NCBI RefSeq assembly: GCF_014649795.1
Contig: NZ_BMTS01000003.1
Span: 186,001-250,000, forward strand
From: Streptomyces melanogenes
GTDB taxonomy: Bacteria; Actinomycetota; Actinomycetes; Streptomycetales; Streptomycetaceae
Direction: 5' to 3'
Length of the DNA: 64,000 bases
Part shown: positions 50,947 to 60,196 of the stretch, piece after piece
Position numbering within the stretch: position 1 is the stretch's first letter
Layout: every line of letters starts with the position of its first letter
The notes under the pieces: generated by a model
The model's input: only the letters and a program-made list of their open reading frames with translations
The model's database searches: none
What the model was told of the DNA's origin: nothing
Translations under genes and position numbers: made by a program

Positions 50947-51602
50947 TTCTGGTCCAGCCCGCCCGTGCACGCCGCGCCCGGCTCCGGCGTCTGCGCGCCC
51001 TGCACGTACTTGGCGAAGAACTGGTTGACCCGCGGGTCGTCCGCGCTGGTCACGGTGACCTGCTTGCCCCAGGCGCTGAGCATGATCGCCCCGGTCTGGT
51101 CCTGGTACGGGCTCATCAGCGAGTACGGCGTCTTGGAGACCTTGTCGGAGAGCTTCTGCACATCGGCGGCGGGCGCCTTGTCGTTGTACGTCACCCAGAC
51201 CGAGCCGTGCTCAAGGGAGTGCACGGCGTTCATGTCGGGGATCGGCTTCTTGTAGACGGCGCCGCCGCAGTTCATCCACACCTGGTCGTGATCGCCGCCG
51301 ACCGGCGGCTTCATCGGGTACGACACCGTCTTGGTGACGTGGTTGCGGCCGAGCTTCTTCGGGTCCCAGTCCTTCTCGCCGGCGATGGTCGCCTTGGCGT
51401 CGGCGGCCTTCTGCGCCTGCTGCTTGTCCTTGTCGTCGGACTCCTTGTTCAGCAGGTACGCGCCGACGCCGACGAGCCCGGCGACGATCGCCACCGACAC
51501 GGTGACGGCGGCGATCTTGTTCCGCCGCTCACGGGCCTGCTCGGCGCGCCGCATCTCGGCTATCCGCGCCTGCCGAGAGCTCTTGGTTTCCTTGGTGGCC
51601 AT
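50943..51602 (-). CDS. DUF3105-domain membrane protein
   Basis: A 219-aa protein with a basic, helical N-terminus (RQARIAEMRRAEQARERRNK), one membrane helix (IAAVTVSVAIVAGLVGVGAY) and an extracytoplasmic DUF3105 domain containing PPVGGDHDQVWMNCGG and AVHSLEHGSVWVTYN. Histidines could bind metal. Its stop overlaps the DUF305 start, a gene pair conserved in actinobacteria with presumed joint function in metal handling; the biochemistry is not known. Confidence 0.88.
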   Translation of the reverse strand: MATKETKSSRQARIAEMRRAEQARERRNKIAAVTVSVAIVAGLVGVGAYLLNKESDDKDKQQAQKAADAKATIAGEKDWDPKKLGRNHVTKTVSYPMKPPVGGDHDQVWMNCGGAVYKKPIPDMNAVHSLEHGSVWVTYNDKAPAADVQKLSDKVSKTPYSLMSPYQDQTGAIMLSAWGKQVTVTSADDPRVNQFFAKYVQGAQTPEPGAACTGGLDQK

Positions 51603-51653
51603 GGGGGCTCAAGTCCTTCTGGTGATGGGGGAGTAGGGGGGAGGTGCCGCGCC

Positions 51654-51704
51654 CTATAGGGGCGCGGGGAACTGCGCGACCAGCGCAAGCGGACCCGCAG
51701 TCGA
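51654..51704. repeat. Half copy (right arm) of the GCGCAGTTCCCC repeat
   Basis: AGGGGCGCGGGGAACTGCGC is followed by GACCAGCGCAAGCGGACCCG and CAGTCG, but no left arm precedes it. It lies between same-strand genes, upstream of the DUF3105 gene. Confidence 0.7.
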
Positions 51705-51727
51705 AATTCGCGCCTGCGGCAGCGCGC

Positions 51728-52105
51728 CTACGTCCGCAGCACCTGAAGGACATGGAGATCGGGGGCCCGGGGCAGCGCCCCGGACCGGACGGGCGCCCCC
51801 GAGGGCGAGGCCGCCGCGGTCCAGGCCGCGTGCGCGGCCCCCGGCGCGGAAGTGTCAAGCGGCGGCGGAGCCGTCAGCACGGCCGGATCCGTGTGCGGAA
51901 AGAGCCCGCAGTCGCCCCGGTCGTACGGACAGCTGTACTGCGCCGCGCCGCTCATCGGTACGGCGGCGTGATGGGCCCGGGGAATCGGGTCGGCACTCGC
52001 CCCGCCGCCCGCCGTGAGGCAGAGGAAGAGCGCGGCGAGGAGCGTCGCCATGGCGCTCACCAGCGCCACGGGACGTGAGATGCGAATGCGTCGCACTCCC
52101 CCCAT
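51728..52105 (-). CDS. Small secreted protein of unknown function
   Basis: A 125-aa protein with a signal sequence (RPVALVSAMATLLAALFLCL to about GGGASA). The mature part has a CPYDRGDC cysteine pair, Pro/Ala-rich linkers and a conserved-looking C-terminal tail PDLHVLQVLRT. Similar short exported proteins with the LHVLQVLRT-like end occur in Streptomyces, without known function. ATG 52105 was chosen because MGGVRRIRISR gives a basic n-region. It precedes the DUF3105-DUF305 pair on the same strand. Confidence 0.68.
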   Translation of the reverse strand: MGGVRRIRISRPVALVSAMATLLAALFLCLTAGGGASADPIPRAHHAAVPMSGAAQYSCPYDRGDCGLFPHTDPAVLTAPPPLDTSAPGAAHAAWTAAASPSGAPVRSGALPRAPDLHVLQVLRT

Positions 52106-52235
52106 AGCCGCAGATGCTAAGGGAGGGAGCGCGACGCGCGGCAGGGCGGGGTCGGCCAAGATCCGGCCACCCGGCCGGAACCAGTGCCACCACGGGCCCG
52201 AACAGCCCCAGCCGGAGCCGCCACAGCCCCGGCGC

Positions 52236-54224
52236 TCAGCCCACGTGCACCCGAGGCCGCCGCTTGAGATCCGGCTCGGCCCGCCGCAGCACCTCGCGGG
52301 TGACCGGCGCGACCTCGCCGTCGCCGAAGACCAGGAAGCGCAGCAGATGGCTGAGCGGATGGCCTTCGGTCCAGTTGAAGTACGCGTGCGGCACCTCGCC
52401 GGTGCGCTCGCGCAGCTTCATCATCACCGCCGCGATCGTGTTGGGCACCACCGCGCCCTCCACCCGCAGCCTGCGCACCCCGTGCTTCTCGTCGCCGTGC
52501 ACGGTCAGCTCGGTGGTGAAGTCCGAGGAGTTCTGCACGAACACCTCCAGGAACAGCACCGGCCGCCCGTCCGGGATGTGGGTCTCCTCGCGCTGGCTGT
52601 ACTCCTTGGCGCGGTACTCCCGGGTGCTGTGCTCCTGCGGCTCGTTGGCGATCAGCCGCAGCGGACCGCTCGCGGCCGCCTCGTCGATGAACCGGCTGGC
52701 CGCCTCGTCGAAGGTCACCTCGGTGGCCCGCAGCTCGAACGCCCGGTGCACCCGGGACGCGAACGACGACAGCAGGATCGCGAGGATGAACAGCAGCGCG
52801 ATCTTGAGACCGTCGGGCCGCTCGATGACATTGGTGACCAGGGTGTACGCGAAGACGGCGGTGATCGCGCCGAACCCGAGCGCGGCGGCCCGCTTGCCCC
52901 GGTGCAGTACGGCCACGGTCGAGGCGAACGAGGCCGAGAGCATCAGGACGAGCACCCCGGTCGCGTACGCGCCGCTCTGCGCGTCCACGTCGGCGTCGAA
53001 CCACCAGGTGATGAAGAAGGCGATCGCCACGAAGATCAGCACCAGCGGGCGCACCGCGCGGGTCCACTCCGGGGCCATGCCGTAGCGCGGCAGATAGCGC
53101 GGGACGAGGTTGAGCAGCCCGGCCGTCGCCGACGCCCCGGCGAACCAGAGGATCGCGATGGTCGACACGTCGTACACCGTGCCGAAGGCCTCGCCCAGGT
53201 GCTGGTGGGCGAGGTAGGCGAGCGCGCGGCCGTTGGCGTCGCCGCCCGTCTTGAACTCGGCCTCCGGGATGAGGATCGTCGTGGCGAGGCTGGAGACCAG
53301 CAGGAAGCCGCTCATGACGAGGGCTGCGGTGGTGAGCAGCTTGCGGGTGTCGCGGATGCGGCCGAGCGGCTTGGCGTACGTGTCGGAGGCGTCGCCGGTG
53401 ATCTGCGGCATCACCGCCACGCCGGTCTCGAAGCCGGACATGCCGAGCGCGAGCTTGGGGAAGACGAGCAGCGCCACGCCGACCATCGCCAGCGGTGAGG
53501 AGTGCTCGGCGCTCATCGCGTGCCACCAGTCGTTCACCACGACCGGCTCGGTGGCTATCTTGCCGACGGCGGTGGCCAGGACCACCAGGTTGAGCGTCAG
53601 ATAGACGGCCACCAGCACCACGGCGACGCCGATGGCCTCCTTGAACCCCTTGAGGAAGACCGCGCCCAGGGCCGCGACCAGGGCAAGCGTGATCCAGAGG
53701 TTGGAGCCGTGCAGCCAGTCGGGGGCGAAGGGGTTCTCCACCACGTGGGCCGAGGCGTCGGCCGCCGACAGGGTGATCGTGATCATGAAGTCGGTGGCCG
53801 CGAAGCCCAGCAGCACCAGGACGAAGATCTTCCCCGCCCACCAGGGCAGCAGCCGCTCCAGCATGGCGATGGAGCCCTCGCCGTTGGGGGACTCCTTGGC
53901 GACGCGCCGGTAGACCGGCAGCGCGCCGAGCAGGGTCAGCGCGATCAGTACGAGGGTGGCCATCGGCGAGAGCAGTCCGGCCGCGAGGGCCGCGATGCCG
54001 GGCTGGTAGCCGAGGGTGGAGAAGTAGTCCACACCCGTCAGGCACATCACCCGCCACCACGAGTGGCCCTTGTGCTCCTGCGGCGGGGTGCCGTGCGGTC
54101 CGGGGTGGCGCGCGGAGTGCTCGGACAGGCCGTCCAGGAGCCAGGCCCGCCAGCGGCGGGCGGCGGGCTCGCGCGCGGGCGGGGCGGCGACGGTATCCGG
54201 GGGCTCCATCTGGGTGCCGGTCAT
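52236..54224 (-). CDS. APC-superfamily amino-acid permease with C-terminal cytoplasmic domain
   Basis: A 662-aa membrane protein with about 12-13 helices (residues ~60-490) in the APC layout, beginning [20 protein letters not shown] and including [16 protein letters not shown], a substrate-binding-helix-like stretch. The last ~170 residues are soluble ([40 protein letters not shown]). This large form is common in actinobacteria; the substrate is unassigned. ATG 54224 was chosen with GGAG upstream; ATG 54239 would add five residues. Divergent from glnA2. Confidence 0.85.
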   Translation of the reverse strand: MTGTQMEPPDTVAAPPAREPAARRWRAWLLDGLSEHSARHPGPHGTPPQEHKGHSWWRVMCLTGVDYFSTLGYQPGIAALAAGLLSPMATLVLIALTLLGALPVYRRVAKESPNGEGSIAMLERLLPWWAGKIFVLVLLGFAATDFMITITLSAADASAHVVENPFAPDWLHGSNLWITLALVAALGAVFLKGFKEAIGVAVVLVAVYLTLNLVVLATAVGKIATEPVVVNDWWHAMSAEHSSPLAMVGVALLVFPKLALGMSGFETGVAVMPQITGDASDTYAKPLGRIRDTRKLLTTAALVMSGFLLVSSLATTILIPEAEFKTGGDANGRALAYLAHQHLGEAFGTVYDVSTIAILWFAGASATAGLLNLVPRYLPRYGMAPEWTRAVRPLVLIFVAIAFFITWWFDADVDAQSGAYATGVLVLMLSASFASTVAVLHRGKRAAALGFGAITAVFAYTLVTNVIERPDGLKIALLFILAILLSSFASRVHRAFELRATEVTFDEAASRFIDEAAASGPLRLIANEPQEHSTREYRAKEYSQREETHIPDGRPVLFLEVFVQNSSDFTTELTVHGDEKHGVRRLRVEGAVVPNTIAAVMMKLRERTGEVPHAYFNWTEGHPLSHLLRFLVFGDGEVAPVTREVLRRAEPDLKRRPRVHVG

Positions 54225-54510
54225 CCTTCGGTTCTCCATAGCCGTACTCGTGCTGCACTCGTTGGCAGTACTCGGGTCCGTACCCCGATGGCCGTATTCG
54301 ACCGTTGCGGGGACGTTTCTGCATGCGACGAGGAGCGAGTATCCCCCACGGCCTCGCCCCGCGCGGCACCCGGTGCGACTGTGGGGAGGTGACGTGCCGC
54401 AGGTCATACCGGGTGCGTAATGTGGCGGTAATCCCGGGCCTTGATACTGATGTTTCCCCCTCATGCCCGGGCGGTGGTGCACAGGCCGTCTGAACTGCAA
54501 GGATGTGGCT
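54225..54510. other. Divergent regulatory region between permease and glnA2
   Basis: No gene is evident between the divergent starts. The segment contains GTACTCG/GTACTCGG near 54244 and 54267 and a moderately AT-richer patch around 54410-54460 (GTAATGTGGCGGTAATC, TGATACTGATGTTTCC) likely to hold the glnA2 promoter. No convincing GlnR box or riboswitch was recognised. Confidence 0.45.
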
Positions 54511-55872
54511 ATGGACAAGCAGCAGGAGTTCGTGCTCCGCACTCTCGAAGAGCGGGACATCCGGTTTGTGCGTTTGTGGTTCACCGATGTGCTCGGCTTT
54601 CTGAAGTCGGTCGCGGTGGCTCCTGCCGAACTGGAGCAGGCGTTCGACGAGGGGATCGGCTTCGACGGCTCGGCCATCGAGGGCTTCGCGCGGGTGTACG
54701 AGTCCGACATGATCGCCAAGCCGGACCCGAGCACGTTCCAGATCCTGCCGTGGCGCGCGGAGGCCCCGGGCACCGCGCGGATGTTCTGCGACATCCTGAT
54801 GCCGGACGGCTCGCCGTCCTTCGCGGACCCGCGCTTCGTCCTCAAGCGCATCCTGGCCAAGACCTCGGACCTGGGCTTCACCTTCTACACCCACCCCGAG
54901 ATCGAGTTCTTCCTGCTGAAGGACAAGCCGCTGGACGGCACCCGGCCGACCCCCGCGGACAACTCCGGCTACTTCGACCACACCCCGCAGAACGTGGGCA
55001 TGGACTTCCGCCGGCAGGCGATCACCATGCTCGAATCCATGGGCATCTCGGTCGAGTTCAGCCACCACGAGGGCGCGCCCGGCCAGCAGGAGATCGACCT
55101 GCGGTACGCGGACGCGCTGTCCACGGCCGACAACATCATGACGTTCCGCCTGGTCATGAAGCAGGTGGCGCTCGAACAGGGCGTTCAGGCCACCTTCATG
55201 CCGAAGCCGTTCTCGGAGTACCCGGGCTCCGGCATGCACACCCACCTGTCCCTCTTCGAGGGCGACCGCAACGCGTTCTACGAGTCGGGCGCCGAGTACC
55301 AGCTCTCCAAGGTCGGCCGCTCCTTCATCGCGGGCCTGCTCAAGCACGCCGCCGAGATCTCGGCCGTCACCAACCAGTGGGTCAACTCCTACAAGCGCAT
55401 CTGGGGCGGCTCGGAGCGCACGGCGGGCGCGGGCGGCGAGGCCCCCTCGTACATCTGCTGGGGCCACAACAACCGCTCCGCGCTGATCCGGGTGCCGATG
55501 TACAAGCCCGGCAAGACCGGCTCCTCCCGCGTCGAGGTCCGCTCCCTGGACTCCGGCTGCAACCCCTACCTGGCGTACTCCCTGCTCCTCGCGGCCGGCC
55601 TCAAGGGCATCGAGGAGGGCTACGAGCTCCCGGCGGGCGCGGACGACGACGTCTGGGCGCTCTCCGACTCCGAGCGCCGCGCGATGGGCATCGAGCCGCT
55701 CCCGCAGAACCTCGGCGAGGCGATCTCGCTGATGGAGCGCAGCGAACTGGTCGCCGAGACGCTCGGCGAGCACGTCTTCGACTTCTTCCTGCGCAACAAG
55801 AAGCAGGAGTGGGAGGAGTACCGCTCCGAGGTCACCGCCTTCGAGCTGCGGAAGAACCTGCCGGTGCTGTAG
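54511..55872 (+). CDS. glnA2: Glutamine-synthetase-like GlnA2 (glutamate-amine ligase)
   Basis: A 453-aa type I glutamine-synthetase-fold protein: [11 protein letters not shown] (latch/ATP region), [14 protein letters not shown], the metal site [25 protein letters not shown] and NRSALIRVP are conserved. The adenylylation loop NLYDLPP is replaced by [12 protein letters not shown], so control by GlnE is unlikely. Length and sequence match the actinobacterial GlnA2 group, reported in Streptomyces coelicolor to glutamylate polyamines rather than make glutamine; that activity is inferred here. ATG 54511 follows AAGGATG. Nearby are glnE and an amino-acid permease. Confidence 0.9.
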   Translation: MDKQQEFVLRTLEERDIRFVRLWFTDVLGFLKSVAVAPAELEQAFDEGIGFDGSAIEGFARVYESDMIAKPDPSTFQILPWRAEAPGTARMFCDILMPDGSPSFADPRFVLKRILAKTSDLGFTFYTHPEIEFFLLKDKPLDGTRPTPADNSGYFDHTPQNVGMDFRRQAITMLESMGISVEFSHHEGAPGQQEIDLRYADALSTADNIMTFRLVMKQVALEQGVQATFMPKPFSEYPGSGMHTHLSLFEGDRNAFYESGAEYQLSKVGRSFIAGLLKHAAEISAVTNQWVNSYKRIWGGSERTAGAGGEAPSYICWGHNNRSALIRVPMYKPGKTGSSRVEVRSLDSGCNPYLAYSLLLAAGLKGIEEGYELPAGADDDVWALSDSERRAMGIEPLPQNLGEAISLMERSELVAETLGEHVFDFFLRNKKQEWEEYRSEVTAFELRKNLPVL

Positions 55873-55991
55873 GGGCGCTCCGCAGGGGCATTCGGGTGAG
55901 CCCGGCGGGCGGGGCCGGTCGTCGGGGTGTGTCATGGCAGGGGGTGGCCGCAGGGCTGCCCCCGCGCCGACGCACCGCGAGGAGCACCCCC

Positions 55992-56336
55992 ATGACCCAC
56001 GGCCTCAAGACGATCATCTACCCCGTCAAGGACCTCGCCCGGGCGAAGGCCGTCTTCGGCGGGCTCCTGGGCGCCGAGCCCGTGATGGACGAGCCGTACT
56101 ACGTGCAGTTCAACGCGGCCGGTCAGGAAGTGGGCCTCGACCCCAACGGCCACGGCAAGGGGATGACCGGGCCGGTGCCGTACTGGCACGTCGACGACAT
56201 CAGGAAGACCGTGAAGGCGCTGCTCGACGCGGGTGCGCAGCCGCTCCAGGACGTCCAGGACGTCGGCGGCGGGCGGCTGACGGCGACGGTGAAGGACGCC
56301 GACGGCAACGTCATCGGGCTGATCCAGCCGTCCTGA
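55992..56336 (+). CDS. VOC-family (glyoxalase-like) protein
   Basis: A 114-aa single VOC module pair: LKTIIYPVKDLARAKAVFGG starts the first beta-alpha-beta-beta-beta unit, and YWHVDDIRKTVKALLDAGA the second, ending TVKDADGNVIGLIQPS. Metal ligands of true glyoxalases are only partly present (His of YWHVDD). Substrate unknown; members act in antibiotic resistance or metabolism. GAGGAGCACCCCC precedes ATG 55992. It may be transcribed with glnA2, which ends 119 bases upstream. Confidence 0.82.
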   Translation: MTHGLKTIIYPVKDLARAKAVFGGLLGAEPVMDEPYYVQFNAAGQEVGLDPNGHGKGMTGPVPYWHVDDIRKTVKALLDAGAQPLQDVQDVGGGRLTATVKDADGNVIGLIQPS

Positions 56337-56434
56337 GGTACGGGCGGGTCCGGCCGCCGGGAATACCGCCCGGCGGCGGCCGGTTGCGGCTGCTGGGAGC
56401 CAGCCGGTCCCGCCGTGCGACCAGAGGATTGAGC

Positions 56435-56794
56435 ATGCCGTTCGTCCATGTCGAGTACTCGGAACGTCTCACCGAGACCTTCGACCGCCAGGCCTTCGCG
56501 AGCGAGGTCCACGCCGCCGCGCCGGGCATCGTCGACGCCCCGGCCGTGGCCTTCAAGAGCCGCTTCCGGCGGATAGAGGAGTCGTACTTCGGCGAGGGGG
56601 ACGACGGCATCGACGCCGTCTTCGTCCAGCTGTCGATCCTCACCGGCCGCACCCAGGAGGCCCGCGAGAAGCTCGCCGAGACGGTCCGCGACCTTACCCT
56701 CAAGCACGCGACGGCCCCGGAGGGCCGCCGACTGCACGTGATGGTCGAGGTCCGCGAGATGGAGCGGGAGTCGTACCGCTTCCACAAGGACTGA
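56435..56794 (+). CDS. 5-carboxymethyl-2-hydroxymuconate isomerase-like (tautomerase superfamily)
   Basis: A 119-aa protein whose mature N-terminal Pro (MPFVHVEYSERL) fits the catalytic proline of the tautomerase superfamily, with the CHMI-type length and FVQLSILTGRTQEAREKLAE motif. CHMI acts in aromatic-acid degradation, but no such pathway genes are near, so the substrate is open. It follows the VOC gene on the same strand and is convergent with the TolB-like gene. Confidence 0.78.
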   Translation: MPFVHVEYSERLTETFDRQAFASEVHAAAPGIVDAPAVAFKSRFRRIEESYFGEGDDGIDAVFVQLSILTGRTQEAREKLAETVRDLTLKHATAPEGRRLHVMVEVREMERESYRFHKD

Positions 56795-56840
56795 CGGCAA
56801 GGACTGACGGCTTCGCAGGCCGGGCGGCCCCGGCGGCTGA

Positions 56841-57875
56841 TCAGCCCAGATACGCCGGAGCCAGCCCCGCCGTCAGCAGCCGGTGCGGGCTGCCCGTGCC
56901 GTCCGCCGGGAGGGTGTACAGGTCGGCCCCGTAGTCGCCCGGCAGGGAGTACGTGACCGTCCTGTCGTTCTGCCACACCAGCTGGTCGTCCACGCTGCGC
57001 GGCTCCGCCAGGGGTGTTTCGCGCATCGTGGCGAGGTCCAGGACGTACAGGCGCCAGGGCGCGTCCGCCGGGAGGCCGGGGACGCGCTTCTTGAAGGCGA
57101 GGCGGGTGCCGTCGGGGGAGAGGGACGGGCACTCCAGGTTGGTGCGCAGCGTCGTCACCTTGCGGGCCGGGAGGTCGCCCCGGACCAGGTACGTCTTCTT
57201 GCCCGTCGCCATCGTCGCGTAGAAGTGCTCGTCGTCGGCGAACGTGACGCCCCAGAAGTTCACGTCCGAGGCGCGGTACGGGTGCCCGTCGCGCTCGATC
57301 GCGAAGTCCTCCAGCGTCTTGGTCAGCTTGCCCGTGCGGGTGTCCAGGATCGCCGTGCGGGTGGAGAAGTTGGTGCCCGCGTACGAGTCGCCGCCCACGA
57401 AGACCGTCCAGGCCGCCAGACGGCCGGACGGGGAGACGCGCGCCCGGGTCGGGATGCCCGGCAGGCTGTAGTGGGCGCGCTCCTTCAGCCGCGCGTCCAG
57501 GATCACCGCCCGGTAGCCGTCCTGCACCGCGCCCCGCTCGGCCTGGAGGCACACCCCGGTCCCGGCGGCCGCGTAGAAGCGCAGGCACTTCACGCCGGAG
57601 GCGGTGCGCGGTCCCGACGGACCGTCGGCCGGGACCGTGGCGAGCTCGTCGCGGTGCGGGCCCCAGGCCATGTTGCGGAAGACGATGCGGCGGCCGGAGC
57701 CCGGGGCGAGTGAGACCTCGCCGCCCGTCACCGGCGGCCCGTCCGCCTGCACCCGGTTCTTGCGGTCCTCGCGGCCCGCCGCGTGCAGCACGGACGCGGT
57801 GGCCACGCCCGCGAGGACGACCAGGGCCGTCACCAGCACGATCAGCTTGTTGCGCAGGGTCATACGGACGGTCAT
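56841..57875 (-). CDS. TolB-like beta-propeller protein, membrane-anchored
   Basis: A 344-aa protein with one N-terminal membrane helix (LIVLVTALVVLAGVATASVL) and an exported repeat region with TolB/WD40-like blades: ARVSPSGRLAAWTVF, CPSLSPDGTRLAFKKR and DQLVWQNDRTVTYSL. A propeller of six or seven blades is likely. It overlaps the upstream MFS gene by 4 bases (ATGA), so the two are coupled; it may work with that transporter. ATG 57875 is the start, with ATG 57863 possible. Function unknown. Confidence 0.82.
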   Translation of the reverse strand: MTVRMTLRNKLIVLVTALVVLAGVATASVLHAAGREDRKNRVQADGPPVTGGEVSLAPGSGRRIVFRNMAWGPHRDELATVPADGPSGPRTASGVKCLRFYAAAGTGVCLQAERGAVQDGYRAVILDARLKERAHYSLPGIPTRARVSPSGRLAAWTVFVGGDSYAGTNFSTRTAILDTRTGKLTKTLEDFAIERDGHPYRASDVNFWGVTFADDEHFYATMATGKKTYLVRGDLPARKVTTLRTNLECPSLSPDGTRLAFKKRVPGLPADAPWRLYVLDLATMRETPLAEPRSVDDQLVWQNDRTVTYSLPGDYGADLYTLPADGTGSPHRLLTAGLAPAYLG

Positions 57876-59140
57876 GCGGGCCTTCCCCCGTCGAGCTCGG
57901 ACGCTTCCGCCGGGCGCAGCAGCACGGCTCCGGCCGCGCACACCGCGAGCGCCACGGCCGCCGTGGCCAGCGCCGTGCGGTCGCCCCACGCGGTCCACGC
58001 CGCGCCGAACGCGATCGAGCAGACGAAGCGGGCGGACGCCTGGCCGGTCTGGATCAACGCGAGCCCGCTGGAGCGCAGTTCGGCCGGGACGGCGCCCGCC
58101 GCCGCGGCCATCAGGACGCCGTCGGTCGCCGCGTAGAACAGTCCGTGCAGGGCGAGGACGACGTACGGCAGCGCAGCCCCGCGCCAGCCCGGCAGCAGCA
58201 GGGCGTACGCGCACAGCAGGGCCGCGTGGCCGCCGAGGAACACCTGCCAGCGGCCCACCCGGTCGGCGAGGCGGCCCAGCGGGACGGCGAGCAGCAGGAA
58301 CGCGGCCGCCGTGCCGAGGGGCAACAGCGCGAACCAGCGGTCCGGCACGTCCAGGCGGCGCTGGAGCAGCAGGTAGACGAAGGAGTCGCTGACCGTGGCC
58401 AGGCCCAACAGCAGGGCGCACAGGGCGAGTCGGCGCACCTCGCGCTCGCCGAGCAGGGCCAGCGCCGCCTTGAGCGAGGCGCGCGGCGCGTCCTGGGCGC
58501 GCTCGGGGGCGGTGCGCCCGGGCACGAACAGCACCAGGACGAGCACGCCGACCGCCGCCACGCAGAAGCTCACCGTGAAGACGGCGTCGTACCCGTCCAC
58601 CGCCTGACGGAGGATCAGAAACGCGACCAGCGGCCCGAGCAGCGCGCCCGCCGTGTCCATCGCGCGGTGCACGCCGAACGCCCGCCCGCGCGCCTCGGGC
58701 GCCGAGGCCAGCGAGATCATCGCGTCGCGCGGCGCCGTGCGCAGCCCCTTGCCCGTACGGTCGGCCGCGAGCACCGCGCCGATCACCGGCAGCGAACCGG
58801 CCACCAGGAGCAGCGGTTTGCACACCGCCGACAGGCCGTAGCCGAACACCGCGACGGCCTTGTGGCGCCCGCCCCGGTCGGCCAGGTGCCCGCCGACCAG
58901 CCGGACCAGCGCGCTGAACCCGTTGTAGACGCCGTCGAGCAGCCCGAAGCCGAGCGGCGACAGGCCGAGGCCTGTGACCAGGTAGAGCGGCAGGACGGCG
59001 GTGACCATCTCCGAGGAGACGTCGGTGATCAGGCTGACCGTGCCGAGCGCCAGGACGGTCGGGGCAAGGGCGGACCGCCGCCCGGTGGTGAGCCGGGCGG
59101 CGGGGGCCGCGGGAGTGCTGCGGCTGTCTGCTACGTACAC
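57872..59140 (-). CDS. Major facilitator superfamily transporter
   Basis: A 422-aa, 12-helix transporter. The start SLITDVSSEMVTAVLPLYLV and the loop ADRTGKGLRTAPRDAMI are typical of the YajR/MdfA-related MFS group (LITDVSSEM is a strong signature), and GHLADRGGRHKAV is motif A. Substrate unknown. The GTG at 59140 lies one base after the upstream phosphoesterase stop, and its own stop overlaps the TolB-like gene, so the three genes form one operon. Confidence 0.87.
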   Translation of the reverse strand: MYVADSRSTPAAPAARLTTGRRSALAPTVLALGTVSLITDVSSEMVTAVLPLYLVTGLGLSPLGFGLLDGVYNGFSALVRLVGGHLADRGGRHKAVAVFGYGLSAVCKPLLLVAGSLPVIGAVLAADRTGKGLRTAPRDAMISLASAPEARGRAFGVHRAMDTAGALLGPLVAFLILRQAVDGYDAVFTVSFCVAAVGVLVLVLFVPGRTAPERAQDAPRASLKAALALLGEREVRRLALCALLLGLATVSDSFVYLLLQRRLDVPDRWFALLPLGTAAAFLLLAVPLGRLADRVGRWQVFLGGHAALLCAYALLLPGWRGAALPYVVLALHGLFYAATDGVLMAAAAGAVPAELRSSGLALIQTGQASARFVCSIAFGAAWTAWGDRTALATAAVALAVCAAGAVLLRPAEASELDGGRPA

Positions 59141-59141
59141 G

Positions 59142-60032
59142 TCAGGAGGCCCAGATACCCGTGATGTCCGAGGCGTTGGCGGCCTGGCCGGCGTGCGTGG
59201 TGCCGTACATGTCCTCGATGGTGCGCAGGACGTTGTAGTGGTTGTACGTCGTCGAGGACGACGAGCCCGGGATCACCTGCTGGCCGTAGAGGACGGTCGG
59301 GATCTTGTTGCCCGCGAGCCGGTTGTCCTCGTCGAAGGTGACGACGAGCAGGCTGTTGTGGGTCTTGGCCCAGTCCGCGTACGCCTTCAGGTTGTTCTTC
59401 AGCCAGGTGTCACCGGTCGACACCGAGCAGTCGTGCATGTCGCTGCACAGGTTCGGCACGACGAAGGAGACCTGCGGCAGCGTGGTGAAGTCGGTGGGGA
59501 ACTGCGTCATCGTCTTCGCCGAGGAGGTCGGCACGTTGCTGAACGCGAACCAGGGGTTGTGCTTGCGCGCGTACTTGCCGCTGCTGCACGTGGTGGAGCC
59601 CTGGCTGGGCAGGGTCTCGTTGTAGCTGCCCCAGGTCTTGCCCGCGGCGATCAGCTCGGAGCCGAGGTTGGGCGCGGAGCTGAAGCCGGGGGTGTAGCAG
59701 CTGTCGTCCGTGACGCCCTGGTTGCTGCCCGAGAACAGCTGGAGGTAGTTGGGCTGGCTCGGGTGCGTGACGCCGAACGACTGCGTGAGGTTGGCGCCGC
59801 CGCTCTTCAGCGAGTTGATGTACGGGGCGCTGGAGCTGCCGATGACCTGGTTGTACGCGTGGTTCTCGAAGACCACGACGACCGTGTGGTCGGGCGTGGG
59901 CACGGTCGCCGTCGTCGAGGCGGCGGACGTGCCCCCGAGCCCGGCCCACAGACCGGCGGAAGCGGCGGCGAGACCGATCGCGGAGAACAGGGCGGTGCGG
60001 GTACGGCGGCGGGGTATGGACCAGCCGGACAC
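59142..60032 (-). CDS. Secreted phosphoesterase (acid phosphatase/phospholipase C-like)
   Basis: A 296-aa exported enzyme. After a signal with twin arginines (IPRRRTRTALFSAIGLAAAS) comes the family pattern TVVVVFENHAYNQVIG (metal-binding Glu/Asn), THPSQPNYLQLFSG, and the later LLVVTFDEDN for the second metal set. The family includes acid phosphatases and phospholipase-C-like enzymes, so phosphate release is likely. GTG 60032 has GGAGG seven bases upstream. First gene of a three-gene operon with MFS and TolB-like genes. Confidence 0.88.
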   Translation of the reverse strand: MSGWSIPRRRTRTALFSAIGLAAASAGLWAGLGGTSAASTTATVPTPDHTVVVVFENHAYNQVIGSSSAPYINSLKSGGANLTQSFGVTHPSQPNYLQLFSGSNQGVTDDSCYTPGFSSAPNLGSELIAAGKTWGSYNETLPSQGSTTCSSGKYARKHNPWFAFSNVPTSSAKTMTQFPTDFTTLPQVSFVVPNLCSDMHDCSVSTGDTWLKNNLKAYADWAKTHNSLLVVTFDEDNRLAGNKIPTVLYGQQVIPGSSSSTTYNHYNVLRTIEDMYGTTHAGQAANASDITGIWAS

Positions 60033-60196
60033 GGCGGTACCTCCGGTGAGGGGGATTGTGGGGGGCGGTGCACCGAGAGGTTAGGGCGGGGGGTTGAAGA
60101 CGGGAAGATCCTTGCGGGTGAAGGTAGTGGGAACGAATGGGGTCGTTCGTTGTCCGCGACCAGCCACCCACCGGCCCGCAGACGCGTTCGATACGG

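Noticed and set aside
54225..54510. A riboswitch (such as the c-di-AMP type) before the permease or a GlnR box before glnA2
   Set aside because: I looked for the conserved sequence cores on both strands and did not see them.
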